Assembly (NCBI GenBank): GCA_024636775.1
Contig: JAGXGP010000122.1
Coordinates: 1 to 60,417 of the forward strand
Direction: 5' to 3'
Source: Hydrogenophilales bacterium
Lineage (GTDB): Bacteria > Pseudomonadota > Gammaproteobacteria > Burkholderiales > Thiobacillaceae
DNA: 60,417 bases
Shown: positions 35,222 through 42,864 of the stretch, piece after piece
Layout: each line of letters starts with the position of its first letter
Position numbering within the stretch: position 1 is the first letter of the stretch
Program-made: the position numbers and the translations under genes
The notes under the pieces: model-generated
Databases searched by the model: none
The model's input: the letters and a program-made list of their open reading frames with translations, nothing else
Told to the model about the DNA's origin: nothing

Positions 35222-35443
35222 GTTTTCAACTCCCCTATTCATTTAACTTCAACCCCATCAAAGACACCTCCAGACGAGGCGTTCATTGCGGGGAACCGGA
35301 CTTCCTTGCCCACACTGAAACGGTAACAAGAGTCCTGCGCTGACCCTGGTCGGAATGTTCTCCGTCTTACCTGGGTCGTGCCGGTTATGCTGTTACACGC
35401 AATATCAGCATGAGTAGAAAAGTACACTCAATACCCAGTCCGT

Positions 35444-35463
35444 TCCGTTCGCCATCGCACATA
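35444..35463. promoter_or_regulatory. conserved dyad operator, site 3
   Basis: Core CGTTCG-CCAT-CGCACA at 35446-35461, flanked by TC and TA. It lies upstream of the leftward lmo0937-like gene. Matches the consensus at 11 of 12 core positions. Confidence 0.6.
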
Positions 35464-35560
35464 GCGCCATGTTTCGTTGGGATCAGCACACCAACCAAGA
35501 ATGCTGCACGCCGTTATCAGCTTGATCACCCACAGCCAGGGTATGCACAGAAATGACAAA

Positions 35561-35587
35561 GCCAGAAGCGATGACATTGCTTCTGGC
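35561..35587 (-). terminator. terminator of the OsmY-like gene
   Basis: GCCAGAAGC at 35561-35569 and GCTTCTGGC at 35579-35587 form a 9-bp stem 59 bases after the BON gene stop, followed on the minus strand by TTTGTCATTT. On the plus strand the hairpin is followed by CTTGTTTTG, so it may work in both directions. Confidence 0.7.
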
Positions 35588-35645
35588 CTTGTTTTGTCGT
35601 GCGCGAACGCGCTACGGACTGGACGTCTGCATCGACACCAAGACC

Positions 35646-35984
35646 TTATTTGTCCTTCTTGATGGTGAGATCAGTCCAGACCGATTTAACGCCTGCAGTA
35701 CTACGCGCCGTCGTAACCGCCTGGTCGATTTCCGCCTGATTATTGGCTGTGCCGGTCATCCACACCACGCCATCTTTATCGGTATCAACCCGGATATTTT
35801 TCATGCTGCCCGGGTGATCCGCGGCCAGCTTGGCCTTGATCGTGGTTGTAATCATCGAGTCCTTGACCCAAGTCATGGGGTGCGCACGATCCGCACTCCG
35901 TTCGGTGGCATCGGCAGCAAGCGCCGCAACAGGGGCCAGCAGGGTACCAAGGATGAACAAGCTTGTGACGAGTTTGGTTTTCAT
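35646..35984 (-). CDS. OsmY-like periplasmic BON-domain protein
   Basis: A 112-residue protein with a cleavable signal peptide (residues 1-24, 'LLAPVAALAA') and one BON domain ('VKDSMITTTIKAKLAADHPGSMKNIRVDTDKDGVVWMTGTA'). It is a periplasmic relative of OsmY, which is induced by osmotic stress and binds membrane phospholipid. AAGGA precedes the ATG. Dyad site 4 is only 61 bases upstream of the start, the closest spacing among the seven sites. A strong terminator follows. Confidence 0.9.
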   Translation of the reverse strand: MKTKLVTSLFILGTLLAPVAALAADATERSADRAHPMTWVKDSMITTTIKAKLAADHPGSMKNIRVDTDKDGVVWMTGTANNQAEIDQAVTTARSTAGVKSVWTDLTIKKDK

Positions 35985-36044
35985 GGTCTGTCCTTATATT
36001 CAGTGAGTTGGGAAGTGCGATGATTCAGCGATCTGTTCAAAAGT

Positions 36045-36064
36045 TCTGTTCGCTATCACACATA
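36045..36064. promoter_or_regulatory. conserved dyad operator, site 4
   Basis: Core TGTTCG-CTAT-CACACA at 36047-36062, flanked by TC and TA, upstream of the OsmY-like gene. Matches the consensus at 11 of 12 core positions. Its short distance to the start codon places it close to the expected promoter. Confidence 0.65.
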
Positions 36065-36165
36065 GCAGAAAACAGAACCATTCAGCACTTCGCGGGGGGG
36101 GGAAGGGTACAAAGCCCCCGCGACATTGCGAAAGGCGGTGCCGGGACAGTGACTACACCCATCCC

Positions 36166-36591
36166 TTAGCGGCCACGGTCGTGGTCTCGGCCACGGTCAT
36201 CGCGATCCTTCTTATTTCCGCGATGGTCATTCCCACGTTCGTCACGACGATCATGATGGCGTTCCCGATAACGGGGGACGTACACGTTGTTGTACCAGTT
36301 GTCCTGAACAAAGTAGACCCGTTCGCCACAGGCATTGTATTGTCGACAGTGCTTGCGCCAATTCTTCGCGTGGCCGGGTGGCACGTGCAGATAGATCGGT
36401 TCTCTTGCCGCTTGCCGATAAATCACACGCGGCTCCCGATACATCAGTCGCGGCTGCGGATAGTCGCCGATGTCGATGCGGCCATAGAAGCCGGGGTCGC
36501 CGATGCTGATGGAAACACCGACATCGGCCGCGAGTGCAGGAACGGCCGAGGCGGCAACGGCAAGGGCTGCTGCGAATAGAACACGTTTCAT
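36166..36591 (-). CDS. secreted protein with a charged Arg/Asp/His-rich tail
   Basis: A 141-residue protein with a signal peptide (residues 1-21, ending 'SAVPALA'). The middle has 'GDPGFYGRIDIGDYPQPRLMYREPRVIY' and 'HVPPGHAKNWRKHCRQYNACGERVYFV', a motif set common in small secreted proteobacterial proteins of unknown function. The last 35 residues are nearly all Arg, Asp, His, Gly and Lys and are probably disordered. The ATG at 36591 is set by the signal peptide. A partial dyad (36631-36646, CGTGTG-TTGA-CACGCT) lies 40 bases upstream inside a longer inverted repeat. Confidence 0.75.
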   Translation of the reverse strand: MKRVLFAAALAVAASAVPALAADVGVSISIGDPGFYGRIDIGDYPQPRLMYREPRVIYRQAAREPIYLHVPPGHAKNWRKHCRQYNACGERVYFVQDNWYNNVYVPRYRERHHDRRDERGNDHRGNKKDRDDRGRDHDRGR

Positions 36592-36731
36592 GGTGTGGTT
36601 CCTGTTGTTAAAAAACGCGCCTAACGTTCCCGTGTGTTGACACGCTGCACGGGTGCCATCATCCAGTCCAACTATGTTGGGTGGATATTGCTTTCTGACT
36701 GCCGACATGCGTAGCCGAGTCGGCAGCCAAG

Positions 36732-36944
36732 TTACGGGCGGCTGTCCTGGTTGCTCTTTTCAAAGTCCTTGATCTGCTTTTCGGCTTCGTCCTTTGTGAT
36801 GCCGTAGGACTCCTGGATCTTGCCCGCCAGTTGATCGCGCTTGCCGGCAATCACGTCGAGGTGATCGTCGGTGAGCTTGCCCCACTGTGTTTTCACTTTG
36901 CCCCTGAACTGCTTCCAGTTGCCTTCAACGATATTCCAGTCCAT
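36732..36944 (-). CDS. CsbD family stress protein
   Basis: A 70-residue hydrophilic protein beginning 'MDWNIVEGNWKQFRGKVKTQWGKLTDDHL', the CsbD signature. The family is general-stress induced in bacteria (sigma B in Bacillus, RpoS in enterobacteria); its molecular role is unknown. AAGGAG stands before the ATG at 36944. The only dyad in its long upstream gap is site 5, about 300 bases away, which could serve this gene or the divergent DUF3309 gene. Confidence 0.92.
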   Translation of the reverse strand: MDWNIVEGNWKQFRGKVKTQWGKLTDDHLDVIAGKRDQLAGKIQESYGITKDEAEKQIKDFEKSNQDSRP

Positions 36945-37483
36945 ATCAAACTCCTTGTGGTGGATCCCGACTGGCGGAATTGCCAATCGCGCATCCTTCG
37001 TCCGGTCTACCGCCCCGGGTTGGCCTCGCCCAGCGACAGGCTGCAAATAAAACCAGAGTGAAACGAGGCAAACTTTTTGATAAAAACTTCGGATGCATTT
37101 GCAACGTTATCTGGATACGCAGGTGCAGTCTGTACGGTGGCGTACACAGGACGCTGTATGGCCCTGGCCTGGGCTTGGCAGGAATCCCTGCCGTAAGCAG
37201 GCCGCAGGTGCTCGCTCCTGTCACCCCGCGCGCAGAAACGGTGAATGTGCGGTGTCGTACAGACGAGTTCTCTCAAGTTGCTAAGATTAATTAAGACGTG
37301 GCGATGATTTCACCGGATCAACAGCGTTTACCGTGTGGTTTGGCAAGAAACCATCGCCTCGATGAAACAACGGAACATTCCGTTGGAAGACTGATGCGGG
37401 CGCGCCGAGGCAAGCGGCATTGACGCGCTGCGAGACCTGTCTCGAACGTTGCGCCGCCACGACTGACTAAGAGGAGATATAAA
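36945..37483. other. gene-free interval between csbD-like and DUF3309 genes
   Basis: About 540 bases separate two divergent stress genes. I find no coding signal. It contains dyad site 5 (37244-37263) and an 18-bp near-perfect palindrome CAACGGAAC/ATTCCGTTG at 37368-37385. The length leaves room for two promoters or a small RNA, but neither can be shown by eye. Confidence 0.55.
37244..37263. promoter_or_regulatory. conserved dyad operator, site 5
   Basis: Core TGTGCG-GTGT-CGTACA at 37246-37261, between the divergent CsbD-like and DUF3309 genes. Matches the consensus at 11 of 12 core positions, with different flanks (AA and GA). Confidence 0.55.
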
Positions 37484-37639
37484 ATGTTAGGAATGATTCT
37501 GCTGATTATTGTGGTGCTGATGCTGATTGGCGCTTTCCCGGCCTGGTCCCACAGCAAGTCATGGGGTTACGGTCCCACTGGCGGTCTGGGGCTGCTGTTG
37601 GTGATCCTGATCGTTCTGTTAGTGATGGGCGTGATCTAG
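37484..37639 (+). CDS. DUF3309 family small membrane protein (copy B)
   Basis: A 51-residue protein with the same layout as copy A at 33014: two membrane helices around 'PAWSHSKSWGYGPTGG'. GAGGAG lies eight bases before the ATG. Dyad site 5 is about 220 bases upstream. The two copies are paralogues whose central motifs differ by only two residues. Confidence 0.87.
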   Translation: MLGMILLIIVVLMLIGAFPAWSHSKSWGYGPTGGLGLLLVILIVLLVMGVI

Positions 37640-37768
37640 CGCGCTGCCCATGCGTGTTTTCCGGCGCAACCCAGCGGAAAACACGCACCTTGTTTTCGTT
37701 TGAATCAGGCAGGACGGGGAAACCCTGGTGGCCATGAAGTTCTGGTCGGTGAACCGAATCTGGGTGGA

Positions 37769-38671
37769 TCAATACACCGTCTGTTGCCGCACATACTCGG
37801 CACGCTTCATCTCAAGGTACGCCCCCCGATCCATCTCATGCAACTGCCGGGGATAGCGTTCGACCGCGGTAAACCAGCTCTGCAGGCGTTTCTCGAACCG
37901 GGCTGCCGGCGCGGCCGGCGCCACCCCTAAAAAGGCATCGATTGCGAGGTAATAACGCATCGTGTTGCGTTCCATCAGACCACGCACCCCACGGATATAG
38001 TCAGGCTGACCATCGGCTCGCTTGCCGACCACGGTAAACCCTACCTTGCTGCTGCCAATCGTCGCGAGATACGTCTTCACGGCCAGCCGTCCGGCAAAAT
38101 TGATTGCGTAAGAATAAGTCAGATGCAAAAACGTTTGGGCGTTCGGGAGCGCCACGGCTTCCAGCAGGATACGGAAATCGCTGGTGCCCAGCGGCCCGTC
38201 CTTGGCGTTGAGCATGATCTCAAAATATTCCGGGGTCGCCGTAGCAACGCTGTAATTGAAATCAACACGCGACGCACTGGACAGTTCTTCGGGCGTCTTC
38301 TTGCCGATATTGACGTTCAGCACGGTGCCCGATGGCCCCTTTGCCGCATGACAGTATTTGGTGTTGAAGTGCAGGAGCATCACGTCACACCAGTGATCCG
38401 GATTATTCAACCCAGCACTCACCGTTCCAAATGGATAGTCGACAATCGCGTAAATATCGCCAGTCAAACGACTTGGCATTTCAGCGGAATCAAGAACCAG
38501 TGGTCGCTTGAATTGATTCTGCCGCAGCGGTTCCTTCAACAACACGTATTTTGCGCGCAGCGTCGTAACGGAATCCGGCGTTGCCACTGCGGGGCACGCC
38601 ACACCCAGGGCGCAGATCAGAAAGAGACCCCTCAGCCCGTTCACGGGCCTTGACCCAAAATATTTAGACAT
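37769..38671 (-). CDS. secreted hypothetical protein (300 aa)
   Basis: A 300-residue protein with a signal peptide (about residues 1-30, 'LFLICALGVACPAVA'). I do not recognise the family by name; similar betaproteobacterial proteins are annotated as hypothetical. Visible blocks are 'AIVDYPFGTVSAGLNNPDHWCDVMLLHFNTKYC' and 'LHLTYSYAINFAGRLAVKTYLAT', suggesting a beta-rich, START-like or lipid-binding fold, which is only a guess. Two Cys in the first block could form a disulfide. The ATG at 38671 is set by the signal peptide. Imperfect 19-bp direct repeats lie just upstream. Confidence 0.65.
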   Translation of the reverse strand: MSKYFGSRPVNGLRGLFLICALGVACPAVATPDSVTTLRAKYVLLKEPLRQNQFKRPLVLDSAEMPSRLTGDIYAIVDYPFGTVSAGLNNPDHWCDVMLLHFNTKYCHAAKGPSGTVLNVNIGKKTPEELSSASRVDFNYSVATATPEYFEIMLNAKDGPLGTSDFRILLEAVALPNAQTFLHLTYSYAINFAGRLAVKTYLATIGSSKVGFTVVGKRADGQPDYIRGVRGLMERNTMRYYLAIDAFLGVAPAAPAARFEKRLQSWFTAVERYPRQLHEMDRGAYLEMKRAEYVRQQTVY

Positions 38672-38690
38672 GGCACCGCCTAAGCGCCCG

Positions 38691-38743
38691 GACTGGCCGT
38701 GGCGCAACGGAATGACACCGCCTGGATTGGCCGCGGCGCAACG
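38691..38743. repeat. imperfect 19-bp direct repeats
   Basis: GACTGGCCGTGGCGCAACG at 38691-38709 and GATTGGCCGCGGCGCAACG at 38725-38743 match at 17 of 19 positions and are each preceded nearby by CACCGCCT. They lie between two leftward genes, just upstream of the 300-residue secreted protein gene. Confidence 0.6.
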
Positions 38744-38786
38744 AACGCATGATGCTCAGATTTGGACGACATGCCGCGCTGTGCCA

Positions 38787-38990
38787 TCACTTGTCAGGGG
38801 TGTCGCCCTTTGCCGCGTCCTGGATATTCTCACCGACTTGTTCGATTTTCTCTCCAGCCTGCTCGCTTGCTTGGTCGATATCCTTGCCGGCTTGCTCTGC
38901 CGGGCCTTCCTGTTTCTGGCAGCCCGCTAGCGCAACGAGCAACGCTCCCACAGCCAGAGACGTTCGAGCCAGCTTGTCGTGTTTCATCAT
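38787..38990 (-). CDS. small entericidin-like lipoprotein
   Basis: A 67-residue lipoprotein with lipobox 'LVALAGC' (Cys23). The mature part is polar with a repeated pattern 'AGKDIDQASEQAGEKIEQVGENIQD', typical of small stress lipoproteins with amphipathic helices. AGGAG precedes the double ATG at 38990. It follows the glycine-zipper gene in the same direction and may share its transcript. Confidence 0.78.
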   Translation of the reverse strand: MMKHDKLARTSLAVGALLVALAGCQKQEGPAEQAGKDIDQASEQAGEKIEQVGENIQDAAKGDTPDK

Positions 38991-39118
38991 GTGGTTCTCC
39001 TGGTGACTGACTCGCCCAGCAACGGGCATGACCGCTTTGTTCATGCGTTCGGTGGACGCATTGCGATGATTAAGCGTGATGCAGCGGCCGGGTAGGCTGG
39101 CACTGAGTACGTTGATCA

Positions 39119-39334
39119 TCATTTAGCGACTTCGTGGCCGATGACGCCGCCGACCGCTGCACCGCCGACGGTTCCGACCGCGCTGCCGCCCGTAAGAACG
39201 GCACCGCCGACAGCCCCTACACCCGCGCCGACGGCGGTGCTTTTATCCTGCGCCGACATGCCGGCACACCCACCCAGGCCGAGCAGCAAAGCTGCGGCAA
39301 AGGCACTTAGCGTAAATTTCTGTATGGCTTTCAT
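39119..39334 (-). CDS. glycine-zipper lipoprotein (OsmB-like)
   Basis: A 71-residue lipoprotein with lipobox 'LGLGGC' (Cys23) and a glycine-zipper region 'AVGAGVGAVGGAVLTGG' repeated to the C-terminus. This is the OsmB/YMGG type, outer-membrane stress lipoproteins whose glycine zippers insert in membranes. It lies between the TolA-like gene and the entericidin-like gene, all leftward. Confidence 0.82.
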   Translation of the reverse strand: MKAIQKFTLSAFAAALLLGLGGCAGMSAQDKSTAVGAGVGAVGGAVLTGGSAVGTVGGAAVGGVIGHEVAK

Positions 39335-39362
39335 GGCATTACTCCTTTTTTAAAGATCGTGT

Positions 39363-39381
39363 CCCGGTGATTCGCACCGGG
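39363..39381 (-). terminator. hairpin between the TolA-like and glycine-zipper genes
   Basis: CCCGGTG at 39363-39369 and CACCGGG at 39375-39381 form a 7-bp stem with loop ATTCG just after the TolA-like stop. The following bases have only a short T run, so it may attenuate the transcript and not end it. Confidence 0.5.
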
Positions 39382-39392
39382 TCGAGTTCGGC

Positions 39393-40004
39393 TTATTTAC
39401 CGAAGCTAAGCTTGGCTTTATTTATGCACTCATCCTTCGTGCTGCCCGCGTAGGTGTCGCATTTTTCCTTCGCCACCTTGTATTGGGCTTCGAGTTTGTC
39501 TGCGTTCGCATCTTTGAAGGCATCAACGGCCTTTTCGGTTGCCTTGTCATTGGCCGCAGCGGCTTTTTCGTAGGCGGTCGTGTTCGCGTCCAGGGCTTTC
39601 ATCTGTGCCTTGGCGTCAGCCTTGGCGCCTATCTCGGCCGCCTTCGCTTCCTTCACGCAGACATCCTTCACGTTACCGGCCTTGTCATCGCATCGCTCAT
39701 TGGCCACCGCATAAACAGCCTCTGCCTTGGCCACGCTTGCCTTGTAATGGTTCTCCGAAGTGGGCTTGTAGTGCAATTCGAGTTCAGCCAATGCGACCTT
39801 GTCACGGCCCTTGGCTTCGGCCTCGCAAATGTCATTCGCGTTGCCTGACAATGGGGCGCATCCCTTCTTGGCCAATTTGTATTCAGCCGCGATCTTGTCC
39901 TTGCCCGCCTTGTAGTCGGTCTTCGACAAGCTTTGCGCCATCGCACCGGTACTGAGTGCGAGGCTAACTGCAAGCGCGATCACGTTGAGACTGAGTGTTT
40001 TCAT
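39393..40004 (-). CDS. secreted Lys/Ala-rich protein with three C-x10-C repeats ('TolA-like')
   Basis: A 203-residue protein with a signal peptide (1-23, ending 'TGAMA'). It is Ala/Lys/Glu-rich and helical. Three modules of the form Y-K-x-A-K-x-x-C-x10-C-x3-A-K have Cys pairs at 49/60, 105/116 and 182/193, each with 'G-N/S-x-x-D' between the cysteines. Homologues in Burkholderia-type bacteria are often called 'cell envelope biogenesis protein TolA', but this is not the Tol-Pal TolA: there is no membrane anchor or TolA C-terminal domain. Each pair probably forms a periplasmic disulfide that clamps a helical hairpin. The ATG at 40004 is set by the signal peptide. Dyad site 6 lies 147 bases upstream. 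Confidence 0.8.
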   Translation of the reverse strand: MKTLSLNVIALAVSLALSTGAMAQSLSKTDYKAGKDKIAAEYKLAKKGCAPLSGNANDICEAEAKGRDKVALAELELHYKPTSENHYKASVAKAEAVYAVANERCDDKAGNVKDVCVKEAKAAEIGAKADAKAQMKALDANTTAYEKAAAANDKATEKAVDAFKDANADKLEAQYKVAKEKCDTYAGSTKDECINKAKLSFGK

Positions 40005-40150
40005 TGCGTTCTTTCGGAAGGTTTGACTGGGGTGGCTGCAACGGCAGATCGTGCCGGGCAAGCATTTCTCTTCGCCAAGGACGTTCCGCACTCAAGCAGC
40101 ACGTTGGGTTGGCTCCGATAATTGAAGCATATGGAAAAGACGCTACTTGG

Positions 40151-40170
40151 TCTGTCTGCTGACGCACATA
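40151..40170. promoter_or_regulatory. conserved dyad operator, site 6
   Basis: Core TGTCTG-CTGA-CGCACA at 40153-40168, flanked by TC and TA, upstream of the leftward TolA-like gene and downstream of the regulator gene. The right half is a perfect CGCACA; the left half differs at two positions from TGTGCG. Confidence 0.6.
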
Positions 40171-40261
40171 AGCAGCAATCGAACTGTGCACATGCAAGGC
40201 AGGTTGCGTCCCGGCATCAATTGAAAAACCGGGTGGGGAGATTGGCTGGCGGGGGAAGCGG

Positions 40262-41005
40262 TTATGCGTTTGTTGTCGTGCTGTCCTGACGGTATTTCAC
40301 ATCGGGCAGGAGACGAATCAATTCTTTCTTGACGACGGCGTAGCATTCGCACGCGTGGCTCTCCAGCCCAGTGCGGTCGAGCACTGAAATGTGGCCACGG
40401 CGGTAACTGATCAACCCGGCTCGCTGCAATTTCCCGGCTGCCTCAGTAATGCCTTCGCGCCGCACCCCCAACATGCTGGCAACCAATTCCTGCGTCATGA
40501 TCAACTCGTTCGTAGGCAATCGATCGAGCGTCAACAACAGCCAGCGGCACAACTGCTGCACCAGTGAATGGTGCCGGTTACATACCGCCGTTTGCGCCAT
40601 CTGTGTCATCAATGCCTGGGTGTAGCGAAGCAATAAGCGTTGGAACAAACCCGCACGACTGAATTCTTCCTTCAGCCTTTGCCCCTCCATTCGGTAGGCG
40701 TGGCCTGCGGTTTGCACCACGGCCGAACTGGGGGTGGTCTCTCCGCCCATGAAAAGCGACACCCCAACGACACCTTCATTGCCCACCCCCGCCGTTTCAG
40801 CCGAGGCGCCCGATTCGGTCACATAGTGCAGCGACACGATGGCAGTTGTGGGGAAATAAGCGTGCTGCAACTTTTCGCCAGGTTCGTACAGACTTTCACC
40901 GAGCCGCAACGGGACCAGCTCGAGATACGCGGCGAGGGCATCGAATTCCGCCGTGGGCAGCGCGCCTAGTAGGTGATTTTGATTGGGATTATGAATTGAT
41001 GACAT
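40262..41005 (-). CDS. Crp/Fnr family transcriptional regulator
   Basis: A 247-residue protein: an N-terminal cyclic-nucleotide-binding-like beta roll (about 20-130, 'SLYEPGEKLQHAYFPTTAIVSL'), a dimerisation helix, and a C-terminal winged helix (about 165-225). The recognition helix is in 'MLGVRREGITEAAGKLQRAGLI'. It lacks the four-cysteine iron-sulfur motif of Fnr, and the cAMP-contact residues of Crp are not evident, so the signal is unknown. It is the last gene of the kinase operon: the REC-PAS gene ends 24 bases upstream. I infer that it binds the dyad found upstream of this operon and of the island genes. Confidence 0.88.
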   Translation of the reverse strand: MSSIHNPNQNHLLGALPTAEFDALAAYLELVPLRLGESLYEPGEKLQHAYFPTTAIVSLHYVTESGASAETAGVGNEGVVGVSLFMGGETTPSSAVVQTAGHAYRMEGQRLKEEFSRAGLFQRLLLRYTQALMTQMAQTAVCNRHHSLVQQLCRWLLLTLDRLPTNELIMTQELVASMLGVRREGITEAAGKLQRAGLISYRRGHISVLDRTGLESHACECYAVVKKELIRLLPDVKYRQDSTTTNA

Positions 41006-41029
41006 TGTTGACAGCCGGGATCCTGGGTT

Positions 41030-41905
41030 CTATTTCTTTCCAGTGAGTTCCACGCCGATTCCGCGGTACCCGACAAAGCGGCTGGACTGATTGAACATCG
41101 GCTCCCCGCTCACCTGAAACTGTTGACGTGAACCATCGGCATTGACACGATGGAAGACAAAATCCAGAAATGGCTGGCGCTCGGCAATGATGGTCTGTAG
41201 CGTCTTCCGCTCAGCTTCATTCCAGCCCACATCCTGAGCTTCGAGCGCCTTGCCCGCCAGGGCATCAACCCGGATTCCGAGCATCTCAAGAACCGGGCCG
41301 GACACCTTGGTAAAGTTCATGTTCTCATCCTGTTCCCAGTACCAGTCGGAAGCCAGCTCGGTCAGGCTGCGATAACGGGCTTCACTTTCGCGCAGTTCAG
41401 CGGTTCGTTCCTGCACCGTTTGCTCCAGTACTTTATTGTAATTCTCGAGCTTTTTGTACAGCAACCGCACTTCCAGCATGTTGCGGATGCGCGTCCTGAC
41501 TTCGACCAGATCGAATGGCTTGCTGATGAAATCCTTGGCGCCGGCCTGCAGCGCACGCAGCTTGTGACCCGGTTGGGCCGTGATCACAAGGACGGGAAGA
41601 TAGCCGTCCGTATCGTTAGTCTTGAGCCCTTCCATCACCTGAAATCCATCCATGCCGGGCATCTGCAGGTCAAGCAGGATCAGATCGTAGTGGTTGGCGC
41701 GATGCAGCGCGCAAACGGTATGCGGATCCATCGTCGACGTCATGCGCTGATAGCCCACTTCACGCAGCAAATCCTCCAGCAATCGCACATTGGCTTCCTG
41801 ATCGTCCACGATCAGAATGCTGGCGTTATGAATGTCTTGTTCGCTAATCATGGTATCCGTCCGATTGCTTTCATTAATACTGTGACTCAGTGCTTTGGGG
41901 TTCAT
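41030..41905 (-). CDS. response regulator with C-terminal PAS domain
   Basis: A 291-residue protein: a REC domain (about 27-145, phospho-acceptor Asp in 'LILLDLQMPGMDG'), a coiled coil ('KLENYNKVLEQTVQERTAELRESEARYRS'), and one PAS domain (about 180-288). It has no DNA-binding or enzymatic output, so it probably works by binding a partner. The ATG at 41905 is chosen for its GAGAGGTG sequence and its position five bases after the upstream gene; an ATG at 41851 lacks a Shine-Dalgarno. Its REC domain is a close paralogue of that in the next gene upstream. Confidence 0.87.
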   Translation of the reverse strand: MNPKALSHSINESNRTDTMISEQDIHNASILIVDDQEANVRLLEDLLREVGYQRMTSTMDPHTVCALHRANHYDLILLDLQMPGMDGFQVMEGLKTNDTDGYLPVLVITAQPGHKLRALQAGAKDFISKPFDLVEVRTRIRNMLEVRLLYKKLENYNKVLEQTVQERTAELRESEARYRSLTELASDWYWEQDENMNFTKVSGPVLEMLGIRVDALAGKALEAQDVGWNEAERKTLQTIIAERQPFLDFVFHRVNADGSRQQFQVSGEPMFNQSSRFVGYRGIGVELTGKK

Positions 41906-41910
41906 TTACG

Positions 41911-42864
41911 TCACCTCTCCACTGCTAGCCGCTCTGTGTGCACTGCGATGCGGTACTTGTTCTTGCCCGCGTGCTTGGCTTCATACAGGGCCAAATCCGC
42001 GCTCTTCATCAGCGTCTCGACTTCCTCGCCATGCAGGGGATACATGCCCACGCCAACACTCGCAGTGATACTCACGTCACGACCCTGAATCAGATAGGGT
42101 TGTGATACAGCCTGAATCACTTTTGATACCAGCCTGGCGACACCTTCGGCATCACTTATTTCCCACAAGCCGATCACGAATTCGTCGCCCCCCATGCGTG
42201 CCACCGTATCCTCTTGACGCACCGCGGCCACCAGCCGATCGGCGACCATCTTCAGCAGCATGTCCCCCGCATCGTGGCCCAGGCTGTCGTTGATCTGTTT
42301 GAAGCCGTCCAGATCCAGGTACATCACTGCCATGGCGCTCTTGTTTCTGTGCGCATGGGCGATGGACGACGAGAGCCTGTCCGTTAAAAGTCGCCTATTT
42401 GGCAGCCCGGTCAATGCATCATGCATCGCCATGGACTCGAGAGCGCGGCCGTATTGCTCGAGCTGCTTGTACAACAAGCGTACCTCCAGCATGTTGTGGA
42501 TACGCATCCTGGCTTCCATGAAATCAAAAGGTTTGGCGATAAAATCCTTAGCGCCTGCAGTCAGCGCCCGCAACTTGTGTCCGGGTTGAGCCGTAATCGC
42601 GAGGACGGGGAGATAGCCGTCGGTTTCAATTTCTTTCAAGCCCTCCATCACCTGAAATCCGTCCATGCTTGGCATCTGGAGGTCGAGCAGGATCAGATCA
42701 TACTGATTGTCGCGATGCAGCGCACAAACGGCATGAGGGTCCCGCGTTGAGGTCACGCAGCGATAACCGGCTTCACGCAGCATTTGCTCCAGCAAAAGCA
42801 CATTGGTTTGCAGGTCGTCGACGACCAGAATGTTGGCATTCAAAATGTCGTCTCGACTAATCAT
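41911..42864 (-). CDS. response regulator with GGDEF domain (diguanylate cyclase)
   Basis: A 317-residue REC-GGDEF protein. The REC domain (about 8-125) keeps the phospho-acceptor in 'LILLDLQMPSMDG'. The GGDEF domain (about 150-310) has an intact GGDEF signature ('ARMGGDEFVIG') and an inhibitory-site RxxD five residues before it (RQED), so it should make c-di-GMP and be product-inhibited. It overlaps the kinase gene by eight bases, which indicates translational coupling and a cognate pair. It may link the operon's signal to c-di-GMP-controlled envelope or biofilm traits. Confidence 0.93.
   Translation of the reverse strand: MISRDDILNANILVVDDLQTNVLLLEQMLREAGYRCVTSTRDPHAVCALHRDNQYDLILLDLQMPSMDGFQVMEGLKEIETDGYLPVLAITAQPGHKLRALTAGAKDFIAKPFDFMEARMRIHNMLEVRLLYKQLEQYGRALESMAMHDALTGLPNRRLLTDRLSSSIAHAHRNKSAMAVMYLDLDGFKQINDSLGHDAGDMLLKMVADRLVAAVRQEDTVARMGGDEFVIGLWEISDAEGVARLVSKVIQAVSQPYLIQGRDVSITASVGVGMYPLHGEEVETLMKSADLALYEAKHAGKNKYRIAVHTERLAVER

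Larger units (their letters stand above)
35222..35645. other. gene-free interval
   Basis: About 420 bases with no credible gene. It contains dyad site 3 (35444-35463) and the terminator of the OsmY-like gene (35561-35587). Short frames in it lack ribosome-binding sites and family similarity. Confidence 0.6.
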
